A stretch of DNA of 64,000 nucleotides, from positions 375,181,132 to 375,245,131 of the forward strand of contig CM060900.1 in assembly GCA_030762935.1 (NCBI GenBank). The letters run 5' to 3'. Below, one piece after another: positions 33,426 to 46,856 of the stretch; the first letter of the stretch is position 1, and every line of letters begins with the position of its first letter. A model generated the notes under the pieces. The model saw only the letters and a list, made by a program, of their open reading frames with translations, did no database searches and was not told the origin of the DNA. The stretch is from Hymenopus coronatus. Its lineage: Eukaryota; Arthropoda; Insecta; Mantodea; Hymenopodidae. The translations under genes and the position numbers were made by a program.

Positions 33426-34860
33426 ACTGTGTATTAGAAGCAAGCTCAAAATTAAAATGGTGTAAATCATTGGTTGTTTCTATGTATCATATGCTAGGTA
33501 AGGAAAATCTTAAGCTTGATCTTCTTCTTCTACTCTTCAGCCAAAATAATGGACGATTACACCCTATTTTTATAGTGTCTCAGCTATCAGGCTTCACCTC
33601 CAGCCCTGTTCCGATGTTTGTGGTTAACTACTGCCGAGTATTCTGACTCAGACGAGTCAAGTTGTAATATACTATCTTACCGAGTGTAACATGTCGAGCC
33701 GGTTACTCTGACCTTGGGAGTGCATTAATTTCGCTCCTGTGATGTCCTTTCATCGGTTTCACCTCATCTGTTTCAGTGTTGCAGGATCAGGTGACGGCGG
33801 TTTGTGTGAAATCTTCACTATGGAAAGATTTCTCTTTAGGGTTTAGTGATCTGTTTGCCCTTCGAATCTCTCTGCAACTCTTCCTCCTAGGGGTCATTCC
33901 GAAAGCACAAAGAACCCAGTATTGTCTACCTCGGGTGCTGTGCTGCATTTACGGAGGTTCCTTCGTTTGTCTATTCCTAACTCTCCAACTCTTCTTATAG
34001 ATCACGTTAGAAGCCTTTATGTCTACATTTTGTGTATTCCCTTTGTCAGCATCAACACGATTAACAGCATAATGGCATGTAGAAAATATGTTGTTTTACG
34101 TGTGCTATGCTAATTATGGCTGTGTTAATAGGAGGCAAATTCTTTATTCACTAAGGCATTATGTCCATGGGCACTTTAAGTGATGGAAATCGCAAAAAAA
34201 AAAAAAAAAATGAAAACCTCTATTGCCGGTCAGAAAACATAAACAAAAATAAAACTAATGTTTTTCGTTGTGATGAAAATAGAACACCTGTTGACTATTG
34301 CAAGCAGAAGATAGTAAGAGATAGTTTCTGCGGTAAGTATTGATCAAAACGCTATAGAGAAAATGCATTTTATGAATAATGAATAACAAAACGTCACCAC
34401 AAAAAAAAAAAACAAAAAAAACAAAAAAAAAAGCAATCACATATGGTCAGAGATCATTTAGAAACTTTATATGCGAATTTTAGTACTTAGAGCAATATTT
34501 GTGAATTAGACTGGTGAACTCGGGTTATATCCCCATTTTCATTTCATTTAGAAAGAATGCACTTGAAATTCATTTCTTTGTGTGTAGATTCCCTTTTTAT
34601 CTGACTTATAGTATATTATTTGCTTTTACAACATTTATTGCACACTTTTATCTATTTTTAAAGCTTAGGAATATTCAAATTAGCAGTAATGTTTTCCACG
34701 CCTTACCTGAACCTGAACTATGCTTGAAACACAACATTAATATAACCAACAGTAATTTCGGAGAGAGTAAAAGGGTTTTCTTCTGAAAACGTTTATGGTT
34801 TAATATTCTAAAGATAATATTCGTAAATTAGCTAAGTTAATACTGACGGTTTTAAGGGCT
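33426..34860. other. No gene recognised; A-runs
   Basis: Unique-looking sequence with A-runs at 34195-34210 and A-rich blocks near 34400-34432. Frames such as 34514-34786 (90 codons, plus) are hydrophobic but without a family I can name. Confidence 0.45.
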
Positions 34861-34867
34861 ATAATAC

Positions 34868-34876
34868 ACACACACA

Positions 34877-34912
<36 letters not shown>
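34868..34912 (+). repeat. CA dinucleotide microsatellite
   Basis: About 22 CA units with one CCC interruption. Confidence 0.95.
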
Positions 34913-34915
<3 letters not shown>

Positions 34916-35029
34916 TTCTCCAGTGAAAGCAACAAAACTGTCTTATGCCGATAGCCGTCTCTGCAAAGAATCATATCATCATAACCAGTATTCGTATTTT
35001 CTGGCTGGCCCCGTAGCTTATCGATAGAG

Positions 35030-35298
35030 CACGTAGATTGGTAATGCGTAGGGTAAACACACGGGTATTTTAAGAGGACGTTTATTGGTAATACCTGGGG
35101 TAAACGCACAGGTATTGTAAGAACACACAGATTGGCAATACATAAGGTTGACACACAGGTATTTTAAGAGGTCGTATATTGGGAATACATAGGCTAGATG
35201 CATAGGTATTATAAGAAAACATAAATTGGCAATACATTTTATAGATATACAGGTATTGTAAGAGAACGTAGATTGCCAATACATAATGTAGATGTATA
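35030..35298 (+). repeat. 47-bp tandem repeat (about six units)
   Basis: The core 'attggcaatacata' recurs at 35037, 35084, 35131, 35178, 35225 and 35272, exactly every 47 bases. The remainder of the unit is near 'acacaggtattttaagag'. A further decayed unit follows the insert at about 35617-35690. The 144-codon minus-strand frame spanning it only repeats the unit. Confidence 0.93.
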
Positions 35299-35616
35299 GA
35301 CGGTCAAGTCTTGAACGCGAATTTAGGGTGGTAAATACACAATGTAAATCAGGGCCTCGCAGGGTGCAAAATACAACTTGGCTAGGTTGAGGGTGGTGTA
35401 AACTACCATTCCTCATTTGTAGCCATAACGCTTCTTTTCTCCTTCCTTGCACTTATTGTGCTAACTCCCCATGCCTGCCCCTTCCCCACCTTCACCCTGA
35501 TCGTCATCGTTGCTAGTTGTCCCGAGCAGAACCGAGTTGGACCGAAGCACGATGCAAAGAAGCTCTGCACCTCGGTTTGACGCATGCGATTTTTGGCGTT
35601 TAGAGGCCCTCAGGTC
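35299..35616. other. GC-rich insert splitting the 47-bp array
   Basis: About 318 bases of clearly higher GC ('ccccatgcctgccccttccc', 'gttggaccgaagcacgatgc') lie between unit six and a decayed seventh unit. No terminal repeats or coding motif were recognised. It could be a short mobile element or a captured genomic piece. Confidence 0.45.
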
Positions 35617-35984
35617 CCGTAAGAACATCTGGTAGCAATACACAACGTAGATACGCTAAATCTCCGATGTAGATACACAAGTTCTGTAAACAGATGAAAA
35701 TACTACGAGATAGTCGCATATACTTAATCACCCAAACGGACGTAGCGAAAATTTGGTTATCAATAATAAACACACGTTTTTAAGCTTATTATGCTTTCAA
35801 AATTGTATGTGTAAATTCTCTTTAAAATTGCTTATAAAGTATTTAATTGCCGAAGTTGTATTGACCTCCCATTTCTAGCATATGGCAGCTACTAACTAAT
35901 TATTGTGTCACACAATATTCTAAGGCAGTTTATAATAGTATATTATGCAAGGAGACTATAACTTAATCTAACCTACGCGAGCTC

Positions 35985-37480
35985 TTCTCTGATGAGATTG
36001 GTACCTGTTTTGATGTATTGCTCCATACCCCACTCCGATTTTAGCCCAGACTGTACTTCCAATGAAATCTTCTCCTTGCGTTGTGAAAGTATTTTCTATC
36101 TGTCAATATCACAGAGGCGATTTTTAATTTTTCTCCAAATATTCCTTCTGTTTCCTGCCCCGCCCTTCAAATGTATCTACCCCAATGGTTTCAAAACCTT
36201 TCTTGAATTTGAACACCCACGTCGAATTACCTTCCATTCTCAAATTTTTACGGTAGCCCTAATTAAATATTGGTTTTCCGTGAACGATTCTCATCCAATA
36301 TTTAACTGCTCTGATTTTGCACTATCTTTTCGCTATGGGCCCCCGAACACTCAATATTCCGTAATTGGCTGTACCCCCCCCCCCCACTAACAGAACTCCT
36401 TTAAAATTGGGTCCTCGCTTGATCAAGATTCCCTGTTTCTTCCCACCCCCATATTTCTCCTCCATATGTCATCGTGGATCTGTCACTCCGTATACAGTTT
36501 CCATTAAGGTTACGGATATATTCGGAATTTTGCAACGTGTCCGGAGAGCTTCCGCTTCTTTCACCCTTGACCTGCGTTTCGTGATTCTAATGTGTTTTGT
36601 TCATTTTCCGTTCATTGTAAATGTGAATTCTAAGAACAGAAAGGTTTTAACATTGTCCTGCATATGTCCAAGTCTTCTCCTTGTTATAAACAGAACCATT
36701 TTTGAAAGTGTTACCTTAGTCTTATTCAGATTAAGAACCATCGCATAAGTTCTTAAGTTTGCCCAGTTCTCGTTGAAATCTATTAACTCTCGTCGAGCAC
36801 AACACTAAGTGTCCGCACATAAAAGTGCTGGGATCTGCAACCCTGCTACTACTGATGCTTCGATGTTCTCTGCTAGCATGGGTCAGTAATATCATCCACA
36901 AGGAGATTAAAAGGAAGATAAAATACAGCCCTGCCTCACGCCCATATAGCTTAGACAGCTCTCCGACACACTATTCCGTCGTACTTTACACAGAATTCGG
37001 CATTTTGATACATTGCCTGCAACCATCTAACAATTTTACTTGATAATCCCTTTCTGCGTAGTTTATGACATAATGCATTTCGATTGATAGACTCAAATGC
37101 CTTCTTAAAGTCCACAAATGCACAATGAAGCTTTCTCCACTTATTTAACTTTTTTTTTTTTTTTTTTTTTGCCCTTAAAGTGTCCAAAATAAAAGCGGCG
37201 TCTATTGGACAGTTTTCTTCTCTGAAACCCATTTGAAAGTTTGTCAAATTTAGATTCTCAATCATTTATCCGATTATATAAAACACTGCAATAAATTTTC
37301 TCCATAACTGACAGCAGAGTAACCCCCTATAGTTTTCCGGACTCCCAATAGTTCCCTTCCCTTTATAAATGGGATGAATTATACCCTTTTTCCAACAGGT
37401 AGGGCAATTCCCCTCAAGAAACTATCTGGTACATATCTGGAGGATACTCCTACGAAACTTATTAACATTGTAACGGTAGT
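35985..37480 (-). pseudogene. LINE reverse transcriptase remnant
   Basis: Leftward translation shows the reverse transcriptase of a non-LTR retrotransposon: 'IIHPIYKGKGTIGSPENYRG', then 'LLSVMEKIYCSVLYNRIND', 'FREENCPIDAAFILDTL', the catalytic motif A region 'AFVDFKKAFESINR', 'GLSSKIVRWLQAMYQNAEF', 'LFNLLVDDI', 'AGLQIPALLCADT' where the second catalytic motif (F/Y-A-D-D) should be, 'LNLNKTKVTLSK', 'TKHIRITKRRS' and 'KIPNISVTLMETVYG'. The frame changes several times and has stops, and Y-A-D-D is altered to C-A-D-T, so it is dead. A run of 21 T (37150-37170) codes an in-frame Lys string between conserved blocks. The endonuclease part upstream is missing. The clade is not assigned; the layout fits the Jockey/CR1-like group best, by memory only. 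Confidence 0.85.
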
Positions 37481-38499
37481 AATTAATATGTATGTCTAAG
37501 AAGCGAATTTATTTTCACAATTTTCATACGACATCTTAAGTGCCGTAATAGTCAAGTTTCATACGACTATTTATGCTCGACTAAGTGTTTAAGTTTAAAA
37601 TATTTACAAATCATGTTTAATATCCTGCGCTTATCTGAGACAATAAGTGCATTGACCGTATCTTACGCAATGAAACAGCTGGTAGTATTGTGGTATACAG
37701 ACGCGAAGATATTGAGTTTATTCTGATCTGAATTTTGATACATGCTTTTGATTTTGTGCCCATAAGTTATTAGTCACATGTGTGTCTCTGCAGAAATTTC
37801 TGGCACTATAAGTTGAATCTCACTCTCACTCGTGGCCGTAATTTTTATTTTTCTAAACTCGCGCGAGTTTTTCTGTGATTGAACATACGAGAATGATCGA
37901 TAGTTGAGCTTTCAGACGTTGATGTCTGATAGCGTTACGAGATATACGCAGACGCAAAACTATTGATTGTTACATGTGGATCTCTGATTGGTGGAAACGT
38001 GTACTTTAATGAAGAGGTGCACTTTAATGATTACCATAAAGCGTACCTAACAGACATTTGCTACATTTAAGCATAGTCGAGCTTAATATGCTATAGGTAG
38101 GTGGCATTGTATGTTGGTAAACTGATCCTTCTTTGAAAAGAAATGCGTTGTTAGTGCTGTTATTTATAGAACTAATAATTTTTATATTTCTAATGTCTTT
38201 TAGGCATGTTATGCTTAAAGGAGTTTTACGGGATATTCTAAATCGCGTTTTGGTAAATTGTATTTCTGGGTTGGCTGTGCAATAAACAGCTTGAACAAAG
38301 ACTGTTCTGACGCCAAGAAAATCAAAGCTTTCTCTGGTGCTTACAAGAACTACACATTGGCCGACTTCACCTTTCACCAGACTTTAAACTTCGTCCTGTT
38401 CTAATAGCGTAGGTTTAAGGCTTCCCTTATCCTTTAAAATGCATTTTTATAGTCCCTTCGGGTAAACATTACAAAACTACAGTTTAATCACCATGTACC
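37481..38499. other. No gene recognised
   Basis: Starts after the truncated 5' end of the LINE remnant. A 117-codon minus-strand frame at 38024-38377 has no motif I recognise. Confidence 0.4.
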
Positions 38500-39400
38500 A
38501 CGTTTTACTTTCTCTAGCACGCACCTACAATGTACATGTATATAGAAAAGGTATTGTAATCCACCCAAAATCCGATACCGAGAGTTCACCGCAAATACAT
38601 GTTTTTGGGCTCCCTGGATAAAAATCAGTTTTAGAAAAATTATGGTCTGTGTGTGTGTGTATGTGTGTGTCTGTGGGCAGCATAGGTCAAAAACGAAAGG
38701 TCTGTTAAATACCAAAGTTGGTATTTAAGCTAGGTATCTTCTATGAATGAGACTCGAATCTATTCAAGAAGATCCTCCCATCCCAACTACATGGAACATT
38801 TTTGAAAATTTGAATTTCTCAAAATGGCTACGGTGAGTTTAATAAAATACCATATGTTTAAGACATTTTCATGACAAACGAAATGCATATCTTGAACTTT
38901 CTAGGAATGGCCTTTCAAGAACTCTTTTGAATGACTTTTGTAACTGATAAACTGTAAGCGACAGAAAAAACATACTACACGAAAAAAATGGATACCTTTA
39001 AAACACACAATTTATGTCATATGCATATTTTTGTAGAGTTAACCGTTTCCTTGTTATTGGTTTCAGTTTTAAACTACTTAAATGTTTCTCAAATGGGAAG
39101 TCAGCTTTTATTTCAGCTCTCTTTTGTTTTACTCTTGGCAAGTAAAGAGAACCGAATGCCAATTGATTGACATAGCGATCAGCCTTTAAAAGAGTTGACT
39201 ATCGCTTTCGCCCAGCATATTCCCTTATTTGTCTTCTTCTTACAAAGAGACAAGTATTAACAAATTCTGCTAATGTTTATTTCGATTAGCAAGCTATAGA
39301 TCAAATCATAGTCTTTTGTAAGAAAGGTTTGTTCTGGAAACGCTAGAGAGAGTTGTGTGAATGGAACGCACCAGATGTTTTCCTTTTTGATTTCAGAAAT
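38500..39400 (+). repeat. Repeat R copy 5
   Basis: A long copy from 'tactttctctagcacgcacc' through 'caaaaacgaaaggtctgtt', 'atgagactcgaatctattc', 'tttttgtagagttaaccgtt' and ending 'agagagttgtgtgaatgg'. It includes a GT run near 38649-38671. It is diverged and frames are short. Confidence 0.87.
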
Positions 39401-39959
39401 TAGCGTTTACATTTCGCGGGTTAGTAAGTAAATTCAGAGTGTGTGTAATACGGAAACAGAAAATAAAATATGAATTTCACTGAAACTATTTGCCCATGTC
39501 AACGCTTAATAAGAAAAGGTAAATAAAGTACAATTTTCGTCCTGACTATACAAGCAGTATTATTTCCATAAATTTCAGGAGCATATATTTCAAAAGTACT
39601 TCAGTAAAATACTTAAACGCTTAACACTCTTAATTCCATCTTTTGTCAAGAATACCTAGCAGAGGATAGAATTCCTTAATCAGTTACGGTCTATAACTCC
39701 ATGGCATGACAGCTCATGGGGAACCTTGGCCTACCGCCCGGCCGCTGCGTTCCCCATCTCGGTCCACTACAGACGTCATGGATGGGGACTTACGGTCTAT
39801 ATCTGGGATATTTAAGCACTTGCATACACCATACATAAAAGATATAAGTTTTAATGCTCTATATTTAATCGCTGACTTTCGAATCATGTATAGGGCGTCA
39901 CGATTCTTTGTGTAATTAATAGCTTTAATATTTATATTCTTCTTATTTCTCAGAGTACA
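39401..39959. other. No gene recognised; short GC-rich patch
   Basis: Holds a GC-rich patch at about 39700-39800 ('ggcctaccgcccggccgctg') with no repeat partner that I can identify in the window. Confidence 0.4.
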
Positions 39960-40275
39960 CTCCTGTTAAAGGACCTACGAGCCAATTCCTTGGTTCAGAA
40001 CTGTTGAGGAGTATGCAAACTTTGGATCATATCATATTCAAGATGGATGCTCAGTGCAATGCCTGATAAGAGTAATGAAGGAGAAAGAAATTAAATGTAG
40101 CTAAGAAACTGGTGGTAGGATAATTCTCGGATCAAATAAACCAACCCAGTATTCGCCTAGTGGTCACCGAAGCCTGCGAAAACGCCTTCGGTTAAATTAA
40201 TCTGCCCCGGCTATTGAACCCGAGACCTCCAAAACCAGGGTCACAATTATTAATACACGAACCATCCTGCTCAGT
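39960..40275 (-). repeat. Dispersed repeat family G, copy 2
   Basis: Matches 14690-14990 in order of blocks. The right part on the minus strand reads 'ggaggtctcgggttcaatag', a tRNA B-box-like string, consistent with a SINE running leftward. Confidence 0.55.
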
Positions 40276-42220
40276 TTCAAGATGCATTCCCATAGGTAAA
40301 TTAACTTAAAATTTTAAAAATAGTGCTGAATGAGTCATGCATTTGCAGCACCGTTTACGTTTATTTTGTCACATAGTTATTATGTTTATTATTTTAATGT
40401 TGAACCTAGGTTTCATAGTTTTCATGAAACTTAGCATAAATTGCAAATATTTTTGGCATGTTTAATAGAAGTAAGAAAGCTACGTTCTCTCAATTAAGAA
40501 AAAGGGGGAAATCAACATACCGCTGTACGGTAGGCACACTTTGAAGTAAACAAAATGCATAATAATTTCTCTAAATATGCTGCAATCAAGAATAAAGTAA
40601 CGTTTAAGCATAATAAGAGGACATTGTTAAGTTTCAAGATCTTTAATATTGATTTTAAATTACTTTGAGGGACAACACCGGAAGAAGATCCACATAGTAA
40701 GGTGTTGGGGAAGTATCGTAAGAACGAATGGTACCAAGCCCGGGAAAGCTTGCTTATAGAAAGATTTGGCATCTTGTGCCCCATCATATATATATATATA
40801 TATTCCTTGAATTTTCTTCGCAGCCTTTGGTGTGCGTTTCTCTAGCAGACCTATATACTCCACTGAGAAATCCGTTTCAGTCATTCAAACATTCAAGGAA
40901 ACCATTACTAATTAACTTAGACTGACGACCCTGGATTCTAAAGTTAAGACGCATATATTCTGTCTGACCAACTAGTGGAGTAAACAAAGTTGACGATATG
41001 AAGGATATGAATTTTTATCTGATCAGCTGTTGAAACTATTCGTAATAGTTGTTTTTTTTTTCAAAACGCAGCCAACTGATCATTTCAATTAGTTTTGCAA
41101 CTTCTGGGTCAATATCTTTAAAGCGAATGATGTTCATCTCTAGAAGTTCTTTTCATGCAAAAGTTTCATAAAAACTTAAAAGTTCAACTTCATTAGTTTA
41201 TGTACAGAGTTACCAGAGCTAAAGCCTTCTACTCACATTGATTAAAAGTATTCTAAGAGCTAAAGGGACAAATCAGCTCCCATAAACAAAAGCATCAAAA
41301 CAATAGCACCTTGTTGAGTTTAGAATGCATTAGTGCTTATTATGTGTGCTTCCACTTGATGTTTGCAATCAGTTGACATAGTGAAGTATTTTCGAAATCT
41401 TCAAAGTCTGGAAAGTTAAATGAGTTCACAGTCAACCGCTGCTCTTAATTTAGAACTGCATTAGGACGTGCAGTCGAAGCTCGCAGAAGTCTATACACAG
41501 CAACACCAATGCACTTAATTGTGATCAAAGTTAAACAGCTCCTGCGTGAGTGTATACTCGATTGTCTATACGTAGCCCCTCAAACCAGAGAAGAGGGTGT
41601 GCAGAATTACTCTACACTAATAGATGCAAGCCTTGAGAACCTCACAGCACACGCAGCCTTAGAGCAGGTTCCCTAATGCCTCACAAGATGCTTCATTGGT
41701 TACAAAAACATACAAAATAAACTTGTCTCAAGAATTAACTTTGTGTGCATAGGTTGAAAGTTGCCTAAACGTCTTATGTTCAATGTTCACTTAACATACG
41801 GATAAATGTTAAGCATACTATGCTTGTGATTTTAAACATATGTAAGCTGGCATGCATCTTAAGCATTCCCTCAATAGATTTTACACGTTGACGTATAAGT
41901 TTAGAACTTTTAAGAAATTATAGATGTGAAGATATGCTTACAATAAAACGGAACGTTGGTAGCATGAAGACTCAACTAAATATACGGTTTCCTGACGATA
42001 TGCCTATGGTAACTGATAACGTTGAGAATGGATGAAGATAAATGTAAAAATGATTAATATTGTAGTTATATCAGAATACATAAAGGCTATAGAATTACGA
42101 ATTCGAGATGAGGTAGCGGAGCAATGACCTGAGTCTAATTCCCTAGGGCTATAGTCTGTTTGGGGTCAATCGACTGCCAGTGATTTTCAGTCCAATTAAG
42201 CATGACAGAGTCAGATTCAT
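40276..42220. other. No gene recognised
   Basis: AT-rich sequence with a TA run at 40786-40803. Nothing repeat-like from the families in this window was found. Confidence 0.4.
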
Positions 42221-42435
42221 CATTTGGTACGAGAAGGTGATTTTGCCAGCATCATACACCTCCCAGCTGGCATATTGGCTTTCGTGGCCGGGATCGCTGC
42301 CTCATTGCAGCTCTTCAGTTTCCTCACGATACTGAGTGGGCATCGATCCTACATGCGGGACCTCAACCTATGGGTGGGATCGAACCCGGGCACACTCCAC
42401 CTCTATCCCACTCCAAGACGGAGTAAATAGATTAT
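42221..42435 (-). repeat. GC-rich block with a tRNA-like B box
   Basis: On the minus strand 'gtgcccgggttcgatcccac' resembles a tRNA T-arm, preceded by 'ggagtgggatagaggtggag' and followed by a GC-rich body ('gaggtcccgcatgtaggatc'). It is much richer in GC than its flanks. This fits a tRNA-derived SINE running leftward, but no second copy is present here to confirm it. Confidence 0.4.
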
Positions 42436-42829
42436 TTTAAATAGCTTGGGATATAATAAAATTAAGAGGGCAGAGAAGTGATTTTTTCCCCCTTTTTAGA
42501 TAATGTAAAAATGTCGATTTTCTTTTGGATTCTTGTGGAAAAAATCCACTAGACATATTTAAAATGTTCGATTCTCCTAGAGAAATGTAATACAAATTTT
42601 GATCTCATTCTTAAAGTGCCACGCTGATTAAGGTTCTGTCCCTGTCAAATTTTAAGGTCATTTTTCTCAGCTTCATTTTCTTTTCCAATATTCAAAATCT
42701 ACCTTCTCTCACCCAATTTCAGCTTAGGACACAAAATGTTCCCCAAAGCTCTGCAGAATGTGTGTAATAAAATGGTTGGTTGGAAATTTTGATCTTTCTC
42801 ATTGAATAATTTTGAAAAATTAGTGTAAC

Positions 42830-42880
<51 letters not shown>

Positions 42881-45800
42881 GATTTAGCACTTCGTGATAC
42901 AACACATTAAAAGAACTGTGTACTATAGGAACAATTCAACCAGACAGTTCTTTCACAAATGTATTAAGGAATTTATTTAAAAAAAATATGCATATATGTA
43001 GTTCAATATCTGTAGAAAAGGATAGATTTTGATTTTAGCTAATATTAAGCATTAAAAGACCTATTTTAATGAAATGTGGTATGATACATCTTTGGTTGCA
43101 AGTACCTAAAGTTACACCTCTAGATTTAATAATTTAGAAAATAAGATCAATCGCTTCTGTGACCCCTTAATATGGGATATTTTTCAGGTAATCAAACACA
43201 CCACATCAATGTATAAGCAAAAATGTTATACAACATGAAGTGCATGAAAAAACTAAGCAAAGAACCATCACGGAATGTGGTATTTCACAGTACGGAAAAA
43301 CAGACTAAAACGGCTAAAAGCAATGGTGGAAGAAAGAAAAAGATCCTTTCTATAACATTCTTCTCTAGACATTACTTTTCGGAGGCCCATTAAGGTTATT
43401 CTCCACCTTTCTGGTTTTAAGAGTGCAAATTACTTTTCCCCAGTTATACATAGCTACAAGCACCCGCGACAACAAAGAATGCTCCTGCATGAGGCGAAAA
43501 AAAAATATGTATTGTAATATTGGGCCTGTTTACATATTGTTGATAAAATCAAGACCGCTTTATATAATATTGACACGGTTTGTGATTAGACTATTTGATT
43601 TACTTATATCGGGTTCATACATGGAGGGCATTTTCTTCTTAACTTCACTTTGATTACTAGCTATGAACTTGAAAATCAGATGTGATACAATACAGATTTT
43701 GGTACATGCGTGTCAATCTCATTTCAACATGTTACTAAGGCAGAGGGTTGAAAATGTGGAAAATAATTGCTTAAAATACAGTCTTATACGTTATTTAAGA
43801 TATATATTTCCTGTAGAATGAGTTCGGTGGTTAGTAAGCAATTAGGTATCTCAGTGTGCAGCGCACAACGCATTAGTTTTTGTTTATTATGTAAAACAAA
43901 AATAATGTAAATATTTATTTCAATAACGCGTAACTGATTTGTTTCAAATTTACCTTACATTACCCTAGTGGCACATTGGTTTTTTTGTGGGGGAGAGAGT
44001 TTAATATAGTTTTCCTTCTCCTGATTAATCCCTGCAGTTCTGTTATACCACGTCTACGCATTCTTCAGTTCAAATCGGCTAGCCAGTTATGCTATAGTAT
44101 TCTCTCAAGAATATCATACGGGGCTCTGAAGTTGATGATCTACATAAGTATCACTAGAACATAACCTACACAATGCCCATAAATTCATAAACGTGTGACC
44201 TATATTACTGAAAATTACCTATAAAATTAGCCTCTTTAAATTTATGAAGATAGGATATAAACATTTTTCAAAACGGCTTAATTTCAAACTGTAGACATAC
44301 TTTATCCTGCATTGTAGTAAAGATCCATGGGCATTTTTATTTATCAAACTTAAAGTATCGTCGTTGTATTCTGAAAAATATTTTTGTTGAATAAACATAT
44401 TTTTTAAGCTTTAACTGGTGTCCTGGGAGCATAGTTAAAATAGGAAGTGTCTCCTAGCGAAACATCTTCCACAAGTTCAACAAATTCGAAATTTGCACCT
44501 TACAGAATTGTGTCGATTTATCAGATTGACTGCTAACAAACTTTCTGTTGTAGCAAAGTTTTTAATTTTCTTGCTAATATCTTGAGCAGGTTTTTCTTAA
44601 TAATGTCTCAAATGCTGTTCGAAACTTTGTAACTTTTAGAAAAGTAAGAGTAACCTCTTGTCCCTTTTTTCTAACCACTTTTAATCTGTTTTCAAAATGT
44701 GGAGTTACCAGTAATCAATGCTAAACTTTCTTACAAGTCAGAGTCAGCCAGTAAATTTGACAAATTGCTATCACTGCGACATTTTTCCGGCCTGAACTGT
44801 GAAAACACTGATTTTAGTATTATCAAAGCTATCAGAATAATGTAAAAGGACCAGTTTAGGAATGATGCAAAAAGAGATAATACATTGCTATTAGGTCCAC
44901 TCTTAGTTGAGTTCGGAGATATCTTTGTCTGCAAAGTTGGTACAGTCTATTCTGATGGTGAAAGAGAAAAAATGCAGCAAAAGAAGAAACATTTGCTAAA
45001 AACTCAAAAATACAAAATAAAATAAGAGAACGAAAAAAATTATAACACCCGGAATGTTCTATGATGTCTCGCCCAAAAATATGATATTTGATCAACTACC
45101 ACTCCCTTTTTTGTTTTATTTAAGTCATGTTGGCTATTATCTGGAGGTATGTTTATCGTTAAGTTGATCGTTGCTTTGTAATCCGTCAACTTGAAAGTGT
45201 ATTTATCTAATTAAGGCTTTGTATTGAGGTTTTGGTATTCAAGTTTATATATGAAATTGATTTCTTGCCAAATGAGGATAAATTCACCTAATTCAAAATT
45301 ATGACATATATTTAGTTGTCTTAAGCCTTTATTATTAATAATCTGGCAGTATACAATGCTATATAAATAACACTGAAGCTGTGAGTCCAATTGCAAAATA
45401 GAAGAACATCGATAATAGCTGATGATTTCATGATGAGCTTTTCAAATTAGATTTAAGTTAGATGCATTGCATTGACGGCTTTCGGAATATGCGGAAGAAA
45501 ACAATTTACTGTTTTTATGTAAAGTATATTCTAAAATAGCCAGATACATATTTAAGGCTGGAGGCGACAGATATTACCTCAAACCTTTTGTGCAAGAAAA
45601 TCCTGGAGAATACGAAGGTAATGCTGAAGTATGGTAGATCAAATATCCAAACAATATCATTTCTCATGAGAAAAATCCTGGAAACCTTCTTATCATCATA
45701 GGCGCATTCCTACAACGGTAAATACGTTCGAAATTAGGTAAACAAACCATTTGTTTACGAAAGAATATTTTGCCCTGTTTAGTGTAATAACAGAACAATG

Positions 45801-46436
45801 TGGTATATGTGTGTAGTCATATTAGCGGTTTAAACCCCGTTTTTTACTGTAAAATATTTAATGTATTAATAGTTTCCGCAAAGCATATTTCTTGACATTA
45901 GGATGATGTACAGGATGAGCATTTCAAACCGTTTTCGATCATAATGTAATAAATCACTTCAGCAGATACAAAAATTACATATGTAGTGGATATTTACTAA
46001 CATTTCTGAATGTTGGGGTTTAACCTCAGACCGTAACCCTCACATTTGCTCGAAAATAATATTCCCAATTGTTCTTTTGTCAATGCAAACATCACAGGCA
46101 TAGATTTGCTAAGGCTATAATTCAACGACGGACAAAAATGGGTCGTGCACTTTGAAAACCAGTGACAGTGAACGCAACGTAACCACCATGTGCTTACATT
46201 AGTTCACAATTTCCAAACGTATGCATATTCTAACATAAATTTAAAATAAGAGCCTGAACAGAGAGCACCAGTAACTGCCTACGGCTTACATAACATCTTG
46301 CACTCGGTACTATCACTAATTATTAGTCTCCTATTGTGCCTGCTAAGTTGTAATGCGTATGGAACGTTATTTCCTCTCTGGTGCATGTTTTTTCAAATGC
46401 CGGGAGGAATGTTATTTACCACTGAGAAGAATATCG
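42436..46436. other. No gene recognised; 44-base T tract
   Basis: Four kilobases of AT-rich sequence. A pure run of 44 T sits at 42834-42877. Frames are short and without motifs. Confidence 0.45.
42834..42877 (+). repeat. Homopolymer T tract (44)
   Basis: Forty-four T in a row. It could be the old poly(A) tail of a minus-strand retroelement, but nothing recognisable borders it. Confidence 0.95.
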
Positions 46437-46665
46437 GGCCCGCCTCGGTAGTGTAGGGATAGCGTGACTGCCTCACATTCAATAGGCCGCAACTTTGAAT
46501 ATCGGTTAGGTTGAGTTTCTCTGATAAGGTTATTTTCGGAGTTTTTCCTCAAATTGGGAAGATGAATGTTGAGTAACACAGCTCCATGAACCCCGAGATC
46601 ATTTAACCAATTTTATTCATCGTTCGATATGACCCACCAGGTTGACGGCATGTCACACACATTAG
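46437..46665 (+). repeat. SINE D copy, nearly full length
   Basis: 'ggtagtgtagggatagcgtg', 'actgcctcacattcaatagg', body 'ctgataaggttattttcgga', 'ctccatgaaccccgagatca' and the end 'gacccaccaggttgacggc'. The B box is decayed ('actttgaatatcgg'). Confidence 0.87.
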
Positions 46666-46811
46666 ACTTTTGATACTTTCTTTACATTCAACACAAATAA
46701 CCATGCACAATGAATGAAAGCTAATCAAAATCATCGTTGCCATATCCTGGTCTCTGGTAAGTGAATTTAGTGCCTACCCAAAATAGTCTGTATAATCGCG
46801 GTTTGGCTGTC

Positions 46812-46856
<45 letters not shown>

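Noticed and set aside
35018..35452. 144-codon minus-strand ORF
   Set aside because: It lies over the 47-bp tandem array and its GC-rich insert; the peptide repeats the unit (Leu/Tyr/Cys-rich) and has no independent support.
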